Below are positions 62,350-64,000 of a stretch of DNA of 64,000 nucleotides, piece by piece; the first letter of the stretch is position 1, and each line of letters begins with the position of its first letter. Both the position numbers and the translations under genes were made by a program. The notes under the pieces were generated by a model. The model was not told the DNA's origin, did not search any database, and saw nothing but the letters and a program-made list of their open reading frames with translations. Source of the stretch: Marchantia polymorpha subsp. ruderalis (Eukaryota > Streptophyta > Marchantiopsida > Marchantiales > Marchantiaceae); NCBI GenBank assembly GCA_037833965.1, contig AP031351.1:3856501-3920500 (forward strand), given 5' to 3'.

Positions 62350-63700
62350 GTTCGGTTCAACACTTATGTAAAGATTAGAACAATATACCGACAGAAGAGA
62401 TTGTGGAGAGAGTTTTTTGTGAAAAATTATGAAAAAATGTACTATAGCGCTGTGATAGAATCAACTATATCTTTTGTGGCTCCTTTTTTGAGAGGTCAGA
62501 TAGTGATTATACACACTTTGTATTAAAGTGAGTGTGAGAAAGCATGGAAACATTAATCAATATGGGTGAGATTCTCAACGCAATCATGGCGGAGATGAAG
62601 AAGTTGAGAAAAGTGATAGTAGATGGGTATACTAAGCAACGTGTCATGAAAGATAAAAATTTTGCATCAAAGAGTGGGAAAGTAGAGAGGGAAAAAGTTT
62701 AAGATATGGAAGTTGAACCTCAAGTTCAAGCTTCCCAAATTCAGCCATAACGAACTCTTATTGATGCAACAGAGGCAAATATGACACGTCTTCAAGAGAT
62801 TGAAGATCAAACAAATATTTTGCTTTGAATAGAAAAATTCTATAAGATAAAAGCTTACAAAGGGAGTATAGCGATGAGAGTGTTAGAGTGATGGATAATG
62901 AGATGAATATTTGTTTTTTGCATTTTCATGTTTTTTATTATATTGCAGGAATGTTCATGAGATCTTATCTTACAGATAAAGCTCTCACATGATATATAAC
63001 ATGGAAGAGAATGCTTTCAGAACGAGGTGCTGCTATTTTGTGGAGTGAAATGCATGAAGAACTTATGCAAAACTTTCAAGCGGTGGACTCTCTTCAAACT
63101 GCAAGAATGAAGTTGTGGAATTTGAAGCAAAAAGGAAATATCCATGGGTATATTGAAAAATTTTGTGATCTTCAAATATGTATCATGGATATGAATGAAA
63201 CAAACTCATGCTATGCATGTGAACAAATGGATCACATTGCCAAGTTTTGCTGAATTGGATAGGCACCACAAGAAGGATGGTCCATACAACAACGACTGTT
63301 CAACAACATGGAGGGAATTAACTATGAAGAGGTTGAGGAAGAAGTTTTGAGATACGAAAATCATCATTAAACTTGCCTCGCGGCCTTATTGATTTTAGAA
63401 AGCGAAGATAAGGCGAGGTTGGAAGAAGTCAATGGATGGGAGCTCATGAAAGGAGTAAGAAGCAAGCTCAACTTATTGCCATTGATAGTTTAATGGAAAG
63501 ACACAATGTGAGAGTTCCAATTGATTCTAGAGCAATAGAGAATTTTCTATCAAGGTTGCTAAAAAGTTAGGTTTGATGTTGATGAACAACGTGAGTGAGG
63601 AAATTGAATTGCCATACGGGCAAACAGATGTCGTGCGAATATGTATTGTCGTACATTCTACATCGCTGACATGCTACTCACACACACATATAGGACACAA
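62350..63700 (+). mobile_element. Old broken LTR retrotransposon, 3' continuation
   Basis: The internal part of the older element resumes here. Traces of a gag domain and a Cys-rich knuckle (CYACEQMDHIAKFC) lie near 63.0-63.25 kb. Further on, a retropepsin-like trace (VPIDSRAIENFLS) lies near 63.5 kb. The arrangement suggests Ty3/gypsy. The relic has many breaks and no complete part; its 3' end is not identified. Confidence 0.6.
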
Positions 63701-64000
63701 CAGCGTACACATTCAAAAGTACCACAACTTGTTCTTTTAGCTAACGGTTAGGTTCCTATATCTCCCAAGTAGCCCTATATACAACTGCATGTTATACACC
63801 TTCATGGATGCACAAACAGTAGGCCGGGTGTTATGTTGCCTCATTGTTAGTTGACTATTTTCAATTCATAACATAGGAAGATCAAGTCATCTACTCCTCC
63901 GAAGTACATCGACGTCGTTTTTTTATCCAAATCTAATTACTCAACCTCTCTACCACTTGATTGCACTCTATGTGAAACTTAGATAGATGACAAAAAATGC
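63701..64000. other. Unassigned sequence at the window edge
   Basis: No gene or clear repeat end is visible. It probably continues the repeat-derived block. Confidence 0.3.

Noticed and set aside
1-64000. CRISPR arrays, rRNA genes, operons and bacterial-type signals
   Set aside because: None seen. The intron-rich structure shows a eukaryotic nuclear genome.

Overview
The window is nuclear DNA of a land plant. Genes are split by many short GT-AG introns (one probable GC-AG), one gene encodes what looks like a subunit of the plant-specific TPLATE endocytic complex, and the retroelements are of plant type. A gene resembling a flagellar dynein-regulatory-complex subunit (DRC10/IQCD) points to a plant with swimming sperm, so a bryophyte, perhaps a liverwort, is the best guess. 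That lineage call is inference; I could not run a search.

Layout. (1) 1-961: last two exons of a GDSL esterase/lipase (+). (2) 4.2-6.3 kb: an unrecognised secreted, N-glycosylated protein (-) with a TATA box. (3) 6.3-27.8 kb: mostly unassigned single-copy-looking DNA with GC-rich, promoter-like stretches (8.3-11.3 and 25.3-26.1 kb). It contains a tRNA-Thr(CGU) gene with a duplicated 5' flank, a 340-bp hAT-type MITE with perfect 8-bp target duplications, and a few exon-like pieces of unidentified minus-strand genes. (4) 27.9-38.8 kb: the DRC10-like gene (-). A LINE reverse-transcriptase fragment sits in one intron, and a Lys/Gly-rich terminal exon may lie about 4.5 kb beyond the IQ exon. (5) 40.2-47.1 kb: a complete 15-exon GPI7/PIGG gene (+), 1123 codons, divergent from DRC10. 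(6) 49.1-49.5 kb: a single-exon LOLITA-like longin protein (-), convergent with GPI7. (7) From about 49.85 kb the composition switches abruptly to AT-rich, repeat-derived DNA. This holds decayed retroelement sequence, then an old broken LTR element split by a young Ty3/gypsy element (54486-62349) whose two 861-bp LTRs look identical.

The genes are housekeeping or cell-biological: GPI-anchor ethanolamine-phosphate transfer in the ER, clathrin-associated endocytosis, sperm axoneme regulation and a secreted lipase. They do not form one pathway. The least expected material is inside the young retroelement. It has an extra leader reading frame with two zinc-binding-type motifs, a pure A-tract just before gag, and two related copies of a short hydrophobic peptide segment.
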